Shown here one piece after another: positions 43,864-50,716 of a DNA stretch of 64,000 nt. The stretch's first letter is position 1. The number at the start of each line of letters is the position of its first letter. The position numbers were made by a program, and so were the translations under genes. The stretch is from Bosea beijingensis (GTDB lineage Bacteria > Pseudomonadota > Alphaproteobacteria > Rhizobiales > Beijerinckiaceae): positions 3,924,004 to 3,988,003 of the forward strand of contig NZ_CP132359.1 of the NCBI RefSeq assembly GCF_030758975.1, given 5' to 3'. The notes under the pieces are model-generated. The model saw only the letters and a list, made by a program, of their open reading frames with translations. It ran no database searches and was not told the DNA's origin.

Positions 43864-43873
43864 CTCTATTCGG
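43864..43873. promoter_or_regulatory. CTCTATTCGG half-site upstream of the transport operon
   Basis: This 10-mer is identical to the right arm of the LysR palindrome at 36670-36679. Read on the minus strand it is CCGAATAGAG followed by GACGGAAATATATCAT, which contains ATA-N11-TAT and a possible -10 region. It lies about 143 bases before the first operon gene (start 43721). Confidence 0.5.
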
Positions 43874-43942
43874 TGCGCTTATATGCGCCGGGATCGTGCG
43901 GGCCGGGCCTTCTCCGCCCGTTTGACGAGCGAAGATCGAACC

Positions 43943-44267
43943 ATGAATCCCATCGAAACCTGGGCTTCCGGCTATGCCCTCACACGCGGATACCCGGCCC
44001 CGGAAGCCGTGCCGACCGGCCTGTGGCTGGAGATCGGCAAGCCGGCCTGACTCATGGACATGCCGTCTACGACCAGATCCTCACGCAGGCGGCGCATCGG
44101 CGGCTGGGATTGGAACCACGGTCATGGGTGCCCTGACGCGCCGCGCCATGGAACGCGACGCGAGCCAAGGCACCCTGATAGCGACGTCGGAGGGCCGGGC
44201 CCTGTATCAGGCACTGGGCTGGAAACTTTGGTCGGAGATCACCTCGGTGATCAGCCCGGAGCACTGA
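43943..44267 (+). pseudogene. Decayed GNAT family N-acetyltransferase
   Basis: The N-terminal 35 codons (MNPIETWASGYALTRGYPAP and onward) end in a TGA at 44048. A second frame then reads HAVYDQILTQAAHRRLGL, and a third frame from about 44110 reads GTTVMGALTRRAMERDASQG and ends QALGWKLWSEITSVISPEH, a typical GNAT C-terminus. Most of the middle of the expected protein of about 240 residues is missing. I read this as one gene with a large internal deletion and at least one frameshift. No intact start for the C-terminal piece is evident. Confidence 0.7.
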
Positions 44268-44327
44268 AACCCGGAACAGGACCATCCGCCTCGCGTTCCC
44301 AGGCTGACGCAAGCAGATGGTTGGACA

Positions 44328-44771
44328 ATGCGGCACAAGCTGATCCACGAAGCCGACGGGCAGAAGATCTTCGCCATCATCCTGGATGCCGGCGACGAGG
44401 CCATGGCCTGCCTGAAAGCCTTCGGCCGCGACCAGCGGCTGACGGCCGCGAGTTTCAAGGCGATCGGCGCCTTCGAACGGGCGGAGCTCAGCTTCTTCGA
44501 CTGGGCGACGAAGGCCTATGAGCCGATTCCGGTCGATGAGCAGGTGGAGGTCGCCTCGCTGACCGGGGACATCGCCGTCGAGCCAGACGGCGAACCGGCC
44601 GTCCATGTCCATGCCGTTCTCGGCCGCCTCGATGGCAGCGCGGTCGCGGGGCATCTCGACAAGGGCATCGTCCGCCCGACGCTGGAGATCATCCTGACCG
44701 AACAGCCGAGCTACCTGAAAAAGCGGCGCGATCACGAGACCGGCCTTATGCTCATCGCCCTGGATGACTAG
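44328..44771 (+). CDS. PPC/DUF296 domain protein
   Basis: This is a 147-residue protein that is almost entirely one PPC (plants and prokaryotes conserved) domain: KIFAIILDAGDEAMACLKAF near the start, LTAASFKAIGAFERAELSFF, and HVHAVLGRLDGSAVAGHL with the conserved His cluster, ending in TLEIILTE. Bacterial single-domain members are trimeric and of unknown function; some are called DNA-binding by analogy with plant AT-hook proteins, but no AT hook is present here. The start is the ATG at 44328, 60 bases after the GNAT remnant. Confidence 0.88.
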   Translation: MRHKLIHEADGQKIFAIILDAGDEAMACLKAFGRDQRLTAASFKAIGAFERAELSFFDWATKAYEPIPVDEQVEVASLTGDIAVEPDGEPAVHVHAVLGRLDGSAVAGHLDKGIVRPTLEIILTEQPSYLKKRRDHETGLMLIALDD

Positions 44772-44804
44772 ACCAGTGAGCCATTTCGGGAGAACAGGAA
44801 CGGC

Positions 44805-45221
44805 ATGATGCGCAATCTCATCGCAGCGACGGCGACCCTGCTGACCGTGCTGGTTTCGCTGCCCGCCAGCGCCCAGTTCGACGCGACGCCGGGCAATGGC
44901 CCGCTCTATCCCGGCGGCCCGCGGCAAGGCCTTGGGCCGCCTTCGATCACGGACAATGTGCCGGATATCCGGCTGCGTTCGAGCCAGGGCGGGATTCCGG
45001 GTGCCGGGCCGCCGGTCGGAGCCGGCGCCCCCAGCCCGCGCTTCTACGAGCCGAGCGCATCATCGGGCAGGTCCTATCGCCACGCGGAGCGGACGAGCGG
45101 GCTCGGGCGTCATTGCCGAACGCCGGCACGGCAATGCACCCTGGCACGACCTGCCTCCCTCGGGGACGATTGCTCCTGCCGCACGTCCAAGGGGCGCCGG
45201 CAAGGCTTCGTCGTCCGTTAG
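44805..45221 (+). CDS. Hypothetical secreted protein
   Basis: I do not recognise this 138-residue product. Residues 1-23 form a clear signal peptide (MMRNLIAATATLLTVLVSLP, cleavage after ASAQ). The mature part is rich in Gly, Pro and Ser (PGNGPLYPGGPRQGLGPP). The last 50 residues are Arg/Cys-rich and unlike the first part; the +1 frame over the same bases gives a smoother sequence (SGVIAERRHGNAPWHDLPPS), which suggests a frameshift near 45090. GGGAGAACAGGAA precedes the start. The function is unknown. Confidence 0.5.
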   Translation: MMRNLIAATATLLTVLVSLPASAQFDATPGNGPLYPGGPRQGLGPPSITDNVPDIRLRSSQGGIPGAGPPVGAGAPSPRFYEPSASSGRSYRHAERTSGLGRHCRTPARQCTLARPASLGDDCSCRTSKGRRQGFVVR

Positions 45222-45230
45222 CACCAGATC

Positions 45231-45545
45231 ATGCAGTCGCTCTCGTCCAGACAGGAACTGCGCCGCGCTTTCAAGCATATCGAGCGCGAGTTGCCGCCCC
45301 GGCTGGCCGCAGGCTTGCGATGGCTGCGTCATCCCGATTCCCGGCTGGTCCGCATTCCCGCCGGCATCGCCCTGATCGCCGGCGGGATCTTCTCGTTCCT
45401 GCCTCTGCTCGGCGCCTGGATGCTGCCGCTCGGCCTGCTGCTGCTCGCCGCGGACGTGCCGTTCCTGCAAAAGCCGATGGCCCGCTTCGCGCTGTGGTGC
45501 CTCGGCCTCCTCAATCGCTTTCGCTCCCGGCGGAAACGCGACTGA
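45231..45545 (+). CDS. Small membrane protein with hydrophobic hairpin
   Basis: This 104-residue protein has an N-terminal basic region (LRRAFKHIERELPPRLAAGL) followed by two hydrophobic segments around residues 42-80 (IPAGIALIAGGIFSFLPLLG, WMLPLGLLLLAADVPFL) and a basic tail (FRSRRKRD). This pattern recurs in alphaproteobacterial hypothetical membrane proteins with a Pro/Gly-rich turn between helices. No function is known. It is convergent with the nitroreductase-like gene, with 8 bases between the stops. Confidence 0.7.
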   Translation: MQSLSSRQELRRAFKHIERELPPRLAAGLRWLRHPDSRLVRIPAGIALIAGGIFSFLPLLGAWMLPLGLLLLAADVPFLQKPMARFALWCLGLLNRFRSRRKRD

Positions 45546-45553
45546 GGGGACCG

Positions 45554-46543
45554 TCAGACGATCAGTTCGCCGAGAGGCAGGCGTGCCCGGGCTGCACCGG
45601 CACCGGGCGGTATCCGGCCGAACCGGAAGACATTGACGAGCCTGCGACCGGCCGGCAGCGGATGGCGCGCGACGAGAGCGGCGTTGCTGACGGGCCAGTC
45701 GGCCAGCACCGAGATCGGACAGGCGCAGAGCTCCTGCGCCGCCAGCGCAAGCCAGGCGCGATAGAAGGCGCGCCCGGTCTCCAGCGGATCCTCGCCGAGC
45801 GGCCTGTGAAAGACGGCAATCGCACCCGCCGCCGTTTTCGTACGCTCCCGCGTCAGTGGCTCGGCAAGGCCGATGCGTCTCAGAACCGGGAACAAGGGCC
45901 CGAGCACGAGCGAGGCCCCTATCGCCTCGACGCTCCCCAAGGTCATAGCCTCAGCATTGAGGCCGTCACGATCATAACGCGGGTGGCGGCGCGACAGCCG
46001 CATCCAGGCGAGCAGCTCGCGCCGATGCTCGTCCTCGCACAGGAAATGGAAGCCGGCGCGGTCCGCCAGCTCCGCGATCTCCGTCACGGCAGAGCCCGGC
46101 GGGACGATGAGGAGGTCGGGCTCGGCGGCGAGCTTTTGAAGGCTGTCCCGGAGCGCCGCATCGGCCGGCAGAAAGCGACCGCGCCAGGAGCGGCGACCTG
46201 CGACCGCCGAGGCGAGCGGGTCCGCTGCCCCGCCGGAGGCAAGCGTCAGGCGCGCGATCACGCGTAGCCCGGAGATCTCTCCCTCCCGATCGTCCAGCGC
46301 GACCTGCGCGATCCGCAGGCCATGGCGGCCGCAGGCCAGCGACAGGCCTTCTAGCGCAGCGCCATGCGAAAGCCGGACATCGTGCCCGGTCGGGTCGGCC
46401 GCCGGCAGGCGCCGTTGTCCGTCCTCCAGCAGGAGCACCGTATCCGCCGCAAGCAGACGCCAGCGTGTCGGCTGGATATTGTGAACGCTTGGCGCCAGGC
46501 TGGCCTCGGCGATCAACTCCCGGAACAGGTCGCTACCGAGCAT
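45554..46543 (-). CDS. Acg-like nitroreductase-family protein
   Basis: This is a 329-residue flavin reductase-fold protein. The N-terminal FRELIAEASLAPSVHNIQPTRWR is the FMN-binding signature of the Acg/Rv2032-type nitroreductases, and AGRRSWRGRFL starts the second half-domain. Length matches the fused-dimer form. Proteins of this fold reduce nitro groups, store FMN, or oxidise heterocycles in peptide natural-product routes. It is the last gene of the six-gene overlapping operon, 3 bases after the second GNAT-like gene, so an oxidation or reduction step on the operon's product is inferred. Confidence 0.78.
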   Translation of the reverse strand: MLGSDLFRELIAEASLAPSVHNIQPTRWRLLAADTVLLLEDGQRRLPAADPTGHDVRLSHGAALEGLSLACGRHGLRIAQVALDDREGEISGLRVIARLTLASGGAADPLASAVAGRRSWRGRFLPADAALRDSLQKLAAEPDLLIVPPGSAVTEIAELADRAGFHFLCEDEHRRELLAWMRLSRRHPRYDRDGLNAEAMTLGSVEAIGASLVLGPLFPVLRRIGLAEPLTRERTKTAAGAIAVFHRPLGEDPLETGRAFYRAWLALAAQELCACPISVLADWPVSNAALVARHPLPAGRRLVNVFRFGRIPPGAGAARARLPLGELIV

Positions 46544-46546
46544 CGC

Positions 46547-47662
46547 TCAATCCCGCAGAGACTTGGCGAAGAGATGCAGGCGGTGCAGCGGTTTCGCCCC
46601 CGCCTTCTCGGCCTGCCGCAGGCTCGGGCCGTTGACGTCGGCGATCCAAGTGCCGCCGAGTTCCGTATAGCCGGCAGCCTTGAGCGCAGTCGCGACCTTG
46701 AACAGCATCGCACCGTTCAAGCCGCGATTATGGAAGGCGCGAGCGACCGACTGGTAGACAATGACGGCGCGCCGGTTGGTCCAGCGATGCCGCAGGAAAC
46801 GGAAGGGAAAGCTCAGGCCCATCCGCCCGCCGGTCGCCTTCACCAGCGGGTTGAGATCGGGAATCGCGATAATCGCGCCGACCGGCTCGCCCTTGTGATG
46901 GACGACGGTCGAGATGCGCTTGTCGATGACCCACATCATGTCGTCGGCCTGGAAGCGGTATTCCTCGGCCGTCGGGGGTACGAACATCGGATTGGCATCG
47001 AAGCCGTCATTGAGGATGAGCCGGGAATCCTCGAGTCGCTCGGCGAAATGGCGGCGATCGATCGGCATCCACAGATAGTCGGGGTCGGCGAGGATTTCCT
47101 GCTGCTTCGGGCCGAGCAAGCCGCGCGGATCGATATCGGCGAGATCGATCCGGAAGGTCGTCATCGGGAAGGTTGCCGCGTAGCCGTTCGCTTCGAGCAG
47201 TCGCGCGACATGCGGCGGGCTCCAGAGCATGTCGGTGAAGGGCGCGTTGTCGAAGCCGCCGGTGACGACACCCGCCTGCTGCATCGCGGTCAGATTGAAA
47301 TTGCCGACGAGCTCGGCCATGCCGCGCTCCCGCGCCCAGCTTTCCGCGGCGCCAAGCAAAGCCGATGCGATCTCGGCATCGTCGGCGCAGTCGAAATAGC
47401 CGAACTGGGCGCGCCTCATCCCGTGCCGGGCGTTGGAGGCGTCGTGGATCGTCGCGACGATGCGGCCGAGCGGCCGGCCGTCGCGCAAAGCCGTGAACAG
47501 TTCGAAGCGGCCGTGCCCTTGTGTCACCAGCGGATTGCGCGCCGGATCGAGCATACGGTCGAAATCCGACCACATCGGCGGGACATAGGCGCTGTTCGCC
47601 GGATAGGCGTTTGCCGTGACGGCGAAGGCCGCCTTGCGGTCGTTGCTGCGGATCTCGATCAT
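46547..47662 (-). CDS. GNAT-like N-acyltransferase
   Basis: This 371-residue protein resembles the large two-lobed GNAT proteins of the YghO type. It begins IEIRSNDRKAAFAVTANAYP, has NPLVTQGHGRFELFTALRDG and GRIVATIHDASNARHGMRRAQFG in the first lobe, AELVGNFNLTAMQQAGVVTGGF in the middle, and a second lobe with VVHHKGEPVGAIIAIPDLNP and HNRGLNGAMLFKVATALKAAG, where the acyl-CoA loop is expected. It may transfer an acyl group to an amine. The ATG at 47662 overlaps the stop of the membrane-protein gene (ATGA). The acyl donor and acceptor are unknown. Confidence 0.75.
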   Translation of the reverse strand: MIEIRSNDRKAAFAVTANAYPANSAYVPPMWSDFDRMLDPARNPLVTQGHGRFELFTALRDGRPLGRIVATIHDASNARHGMRRAQFGYFDCADDAEIASALLGAAESWARERGMAELVGNFNLTAMQQAGVVTGGFDNAPFTDMLWSPPHVARLLEANGYAATFPMTTFRIDLADIDPRGLLGPKQQEILADPDYLWMPIDRRHFAERLEDSRLILNDGFDANPMFVPPTAEEYRFQADDMMWVIDKRISTVVHHKGEPVGAIIAIPDLNPLVKATGGRMGLSFPFRFLRHRWTNRRAVIVYQSVARAFHNRGLNGAMLFKVATALKAAGYTELGGTWIADVNGPSLRQAEKAGAKPLHRLHLFAKSLRD

Positions 47663-48879
47663 GCAGTGGCCTCGCTCGGGGCCGTCGCGAGCAGGCGGCG
47701 CACCAAAGCCAGCGCCGTCTCGGTCGCGGGATCGGCGGAGACCACCGGCACAGTCACCAGCAGCAAGTCGAGCGGCGTCTCGCCCAGCACAAGCAGATGG
47801 CTCGCGGCTTGTGAGGCCATCAGTGCGAACAATCGCTCGGCAGCCGGATCGGTCGGTGGCCAGGGCCAGCCGCGGCCGGAAGCATGGAGCACACCGATGC
47901 CGTGCAAAGCCGGCCGCAGGATGGCTGGATCGTATTCGGCGAGTGCGGTCTCGTTGAGCCGGCGGGCGTTCGTGAAGAGCGGATGGGCCGCGAGCTGCGC
48001 GATCAAGGCCTCGCGCGTGCCGGCCTTCGACCGGGCGAGCGAGTCGAGGACGCCGGGCGCCTCCGCGTCGAAGGCGCTCGACAAGGCATCGACCGCCAGC
48101 GCGATCGCGAGCACGCCGGCGAGCGCCACGGCGCAAAGCCGCGCGACATGGGCGAAGCTCGCTTCCGGGGTGACGAGGGCCGCCGCGAGACCCAGGAGCA
48201 GCGCAGCCACGACGCGCAGGCTGAGCATCGCGAAGCGCTGCCGCCGGGCTGGCGCCGCCCCTCCGGTGACCAGCAGGATCGAGACCAGCAGCAAGGCACC
48301 GACGCCGCCGAGCCTGACCGGCAGACCCGGCAGCAATTCGCGGAAATCGCTGAGGGCGAAGGGCAGGATCAGGAAAGCGCACAGTCCGAGCCGCCAGACG
48401 CTGGTGTTCTCGGACGCGGTGAGTGCGGTCTGATCACGGCGGAACAGCAGGATGCCGCAGACGGCGATCGTCAGGAGCTGGAAGCCGGCCAGCGCCAGAT
48501 CGTAGAACCAGCCGGAATCGTCGAGACCGAGAAGGCTGGCTAGAACCAGCAGGAGCGAGCCGGTGAGCACCGCGATCTTGACCGGGCGCGGCGCGTGACG
48601 CCGCAGCATGCCTTCGGTGACAATCAGCGCGCCGAGCGGGAAGAGGGCGGCGCAAGCCAGCGCCAGCCGCCCGAGCAGGACGCTGCCGCTCCACCAGCCG
48701 AGCGCCCTCAGCAGGAAGAGCGCCGCGACCAGCCCCATCGCGACGAAGAAGCGCCGCGCCAGCGCGCCGCGCGGATCGCGCCGGCGCAATGTCATCATCG
48801 CGACGGCCAAGCCAAGCGCGCCGCAGAGATCGACGATCGAATCCGCCACAAGACCCGGATTGGCGAAGCCGCCGGTCAT
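47659..48879 (-). CDS. Polytopic membrane protein of unknown function
   Basis: I do not recognise a family for this 406-residue protein. About eight hydrophobic segments cover residues 10-265 (for example VDLCGALGLAVAMMTL, FFVAMGLVAALFLLRALGWW, IAVLTGSLLLVLASLLGL, GVGALLLVSILLVTGG). A soluble C-terminal region of about 140 residues follows (FDAEAPGVLDSLARSKAG, ILRPALHGIGVLHASGRGWPW, LLVLGETPLDLLLVTVPVV). The start is the ATG at 48879, overlapping the ThiF stop (ATGA), and its own stop overlaps the next gene. Its position between ThiF and GNAT genes suggests it anchors or exports the pathway product. Confidence 0.75.
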   Translation of the reverse strand: MTGGFANPGLVADSIVDLCGALGLAVAMMTLRRRDPRGALARRFFVAMGLVAALFLLRALGWWSGSVLLGRLALACAALFPLGALIVTEGMLRRHAPRPVKIAVLTGSLLLVLASLLGLDDSGWFYDLALAGFQLLTIAVCGILLFRRDQTALTASENTSVWRLGLCAFLILPFALSDFRELLPGLPVRLGGVGALLLVSILLVTGGAAPARRQRFAMLSLRVVAALLLGLAAALVTPEASFAHVARLCAVALAGVLAIALAVDALSSAFDAEAPGVLDSLARSKAGTREALIAQLAAHPLFTNARRLNETALAEYDPAILRPALHGIGVLHASGRGWPWPPTDPAAERLFALMASQAASHLLVLGETPLDLLLVTVPVVSADPATETALALVRRLLATAPSEATA

Positions 48880-49757
48880 GGGCCGGAGACCATCTTGGCG
48901 AGTGCCCGCGCCACGAAGGGCTTTAGCAGCGCCGCGACCGGCGCCGGCCAGGGCCGCTCCACCGCAGGGCGGTAGGGATTGAAGAACCAGCCGCGGCAAT
49001 CGGTGCCGGTCTGCCGGCCCAGCACGAGCGCGATCGCCTCATAGGCCATCATCATGCCCGTCGTGATCACCATCGGCGCGAAGGACATGCGGCTGCGCCG
49101 CCCGGCCGCGACCTCGCCGGCGATGGCGAGGTCGACATGATGGCGCGAGCGCGAATGCAGCATGACATGCGTGACCTCGCAGAGCATGGCCGCCCGCTTG
49201 TCGTCATCCGAGAGTGTCCGCCAATCCTTACTGAGCGTCGGAAAGCCCAGTCGCTCCTCCGGGCGCGGATCGCCGGGGCGCACCACGATCACCGAGGGCA
49301 GCGGCGCCATATAGGCGTCGATCACGGTCGCACCAGCCATCTTGGCCGTGCGGTAGAGATGGAGGCCGGCGGCAATATCGTCCATGCCGTTGACGATCAC
49401 CTTGCAACGGCCGGCAATCTCGGGCAGGCGCTCGACCCATTCGGCACCGAGCACCTCGATCTCGATCTCCGGATTGATGGCGCGCGCGGCCTCGGCCGCC
49501 GCTTCCGCCTTCGGCCGGCCGATCGTGCCCGCATTGGCGAAGACCTGCCGGTTCAGGTTCGAGATCTCGAAGACGTCGATATCGGCGATGACGAAGCGGC
49601 CGATGCCGGCCCGGACCAGCGCCATGAAGGCCGCACCGCCCATGCCGCCGACACCGCAGACGAAAACCGTCGCCTGCCTGAGCCGCGCCTGCTCGGCCTC
49701 CGAGACGAAGCCGATATTGCGGGTCGCGAAAAGCTCGTAGCTGAAGCCGGGGATCAT
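48876..49757 (-). CDS. ThiF/HesA/MoeB (E1-like) family adenylyltransferase
   Basis: This is a 293-residue E1-like protein. The ATP-binding glycine motif CGVGGMGG is at residues 34-41, ADIDVFEISNLNRQVFA follows at 58-74 with the conserved Asp, Asn and Arg, GRPKAEAA has the ATP lysine (Lys83), and VNGMDD is the late adenylation motif. The paired CxxC zinc site of MoeB/ThiF is absent. Such proteins adenylate a C-terminal carboxylate on a protein or peptide. No ubiquitin-like or ThiS-like partner gene is visible nearby, so the substrate may be a small molecule or short peptide carboxylate. It is coupled by ATGA overlaps on both sides. Confidence 0.85.
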   Translation of the reverse strand: MIPGFSYELFATRNIGFVSEAEQARLRQATVFVCGVGGMGGAAFMALVRAGIGRFVIADIDVFEISNLNRQVFANAGTIGRPKAEAAAEAARAINPEIEIEVLGAEWVERLPEIAGRCKVIVNGMDDIAAGLHLYRTAKMAGATVIDAYMAPLPSVIVVRPGDPRPEERLGFPTLSKDWRTLSDDDKRAAMLCEVTHVMLHSRSRHHVDLAIAGEVAAGRRSRMSFAPMVITTGMMMAYEAIALVLGRQTGTDCRGWFFNPYRPAVERPWPAPVAALLKPFVARALAKMVSGP

Positions 49758-50716
49758 GGTTTCGACCTCGCGGGGCGCGGACGCAACGTGCCGAAGCGCC
49801 TGTTATCGTCAAGCCAGTGTACCAGCGGCAGCAGCAGGCGCTGCACCAGCAGGAAGGCCGAGGCGCCGATGAGCCCGGGCAGCGAGGCGCGTGGAACCTG
49901 CCCCAGCAGGTAGCGGCGCGCCGCCGCGAGGTCCATGCGGCCAAGCTGGAGCACGTCGTCGCCGCGGCCGTAGTCGAGCTTGTCGCGGCAGAACGTGTTG
50001 TAGCGCTCCTCGCGATGATGCGTCGCCTGTTCGAAACTCTTCTTCAAGTCGTCCGAGCCGCCGGTATAGGCATCGGTGATGACCGAATTCGCCTCGTCGA
50101 AGCCAGCCTCGGGACCGACGCCGAAGACATGGCGGTGATCGCGCATGATCTGCCTTGCGAGCGTCAGATGCGCGAAGATCTGGCGGCTGCCGGGATCGGG
50201 CGAGGGATAGACCTCCGAGAAGGTCTCGCAGACCATGCCGACCACGCCCGGCACCTGCGTGACGTTGGATATCCAGCGCGGGCGTAAGCCCCCACGGACG
50301 AAGAGCACCAGCACGGTCAAACCATAGAGCACCCAGGAGAGGCCGCGGCCGCGCACCTCGGGATCGACCATGACGAGGCCGAGATGGGTGACCTGCTCGG
50401 GCTCGCCGTTCAGCGTCAGCGGCATCTGGGCGAGCGCATTGAAGGCAATCGGGCGGCCGGTCGCGGTCTCGCTGATCAGGGTGACGATGCTCTGGCTCAG
50501 GCGCTCGCGCTCGCCGGAGAAGACGCCATAGGTCAGCGCGCCCTGCGCCAGCGTCCGCCCCGCGACCGTGCGCAAATGCTCGACCAGCGCCGCCAGCTCG
50601 GCATCGTCGAGAACGGCGCCGGGCCGTTCGATGATGCGGGTCTGCTGACCCGGCGCCGTGGTCAGCGTCAGGTCGAGCGTCGGCCGGGTCAGCGCCTTCA
50701 GCCAGAAGCCGAGCAT
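49754..50716 (-). CDS. GNAT-like acyltransferase family protein
   Basis: This is a 320-residue protein. The central part carries a GNAT-like acyl-CoA binding pattern, THLGLVMVDPEVRGRGLSWVLYG (positions about 130-152; key residues V, P, RGRG and LY), preceded by a beta-rich N-terminal domain (LDLTLTTAPGQQTRI) and GVFSGERERLSQSIVTLI. The C-terminal third has GSDDLKKSFEQATHHREERY and ends with a hydrophobic helix near ASAFLLVQRLLLPLVHW, possibly membrane-associated. I cannot name a family. The ATG at 50716 overlaps the stop of the upstream fusion gene by one base (TGATG). An acyl group loaded by that fusion could be its donor. Confidence 0.7.
   Translation of the reverse strand: MLGFWLKALTRPTLDLTLTTAPGQQTRIIERPGAVLDDAELAALVEHLRTVAGRTLAQGALTYGVFSGERERLSQSIVTLISETATGRPIAFNALAQMPLTLNGEPEQVTHLGLVMVDPEVRGRGLSWVLYGLTVLVLFVRGGLRPRWISNVTQVPGVVGMVCETFSEVYPSPDPGSRQIFAHLTLARQIMRDHRHVFGVGPEAGFDEANSVITDAYTGGSDDLKKSFEQATHHREERYNTFCRDKLDYGRGDDVLQLGRMDLAAARRYLLGQVPRASLPGLIGASAFLLVQRLLLPLVHWLDDNRRFGTLRPRPARSKP

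Noticed and set aside
46364..48433. A 689-codon open frame on the plus strand
   Set aside because: It is antisense to the GNAT-like and membrane-protein genes of the six-gene operon; composition is low-complexity and no start site is convincing.
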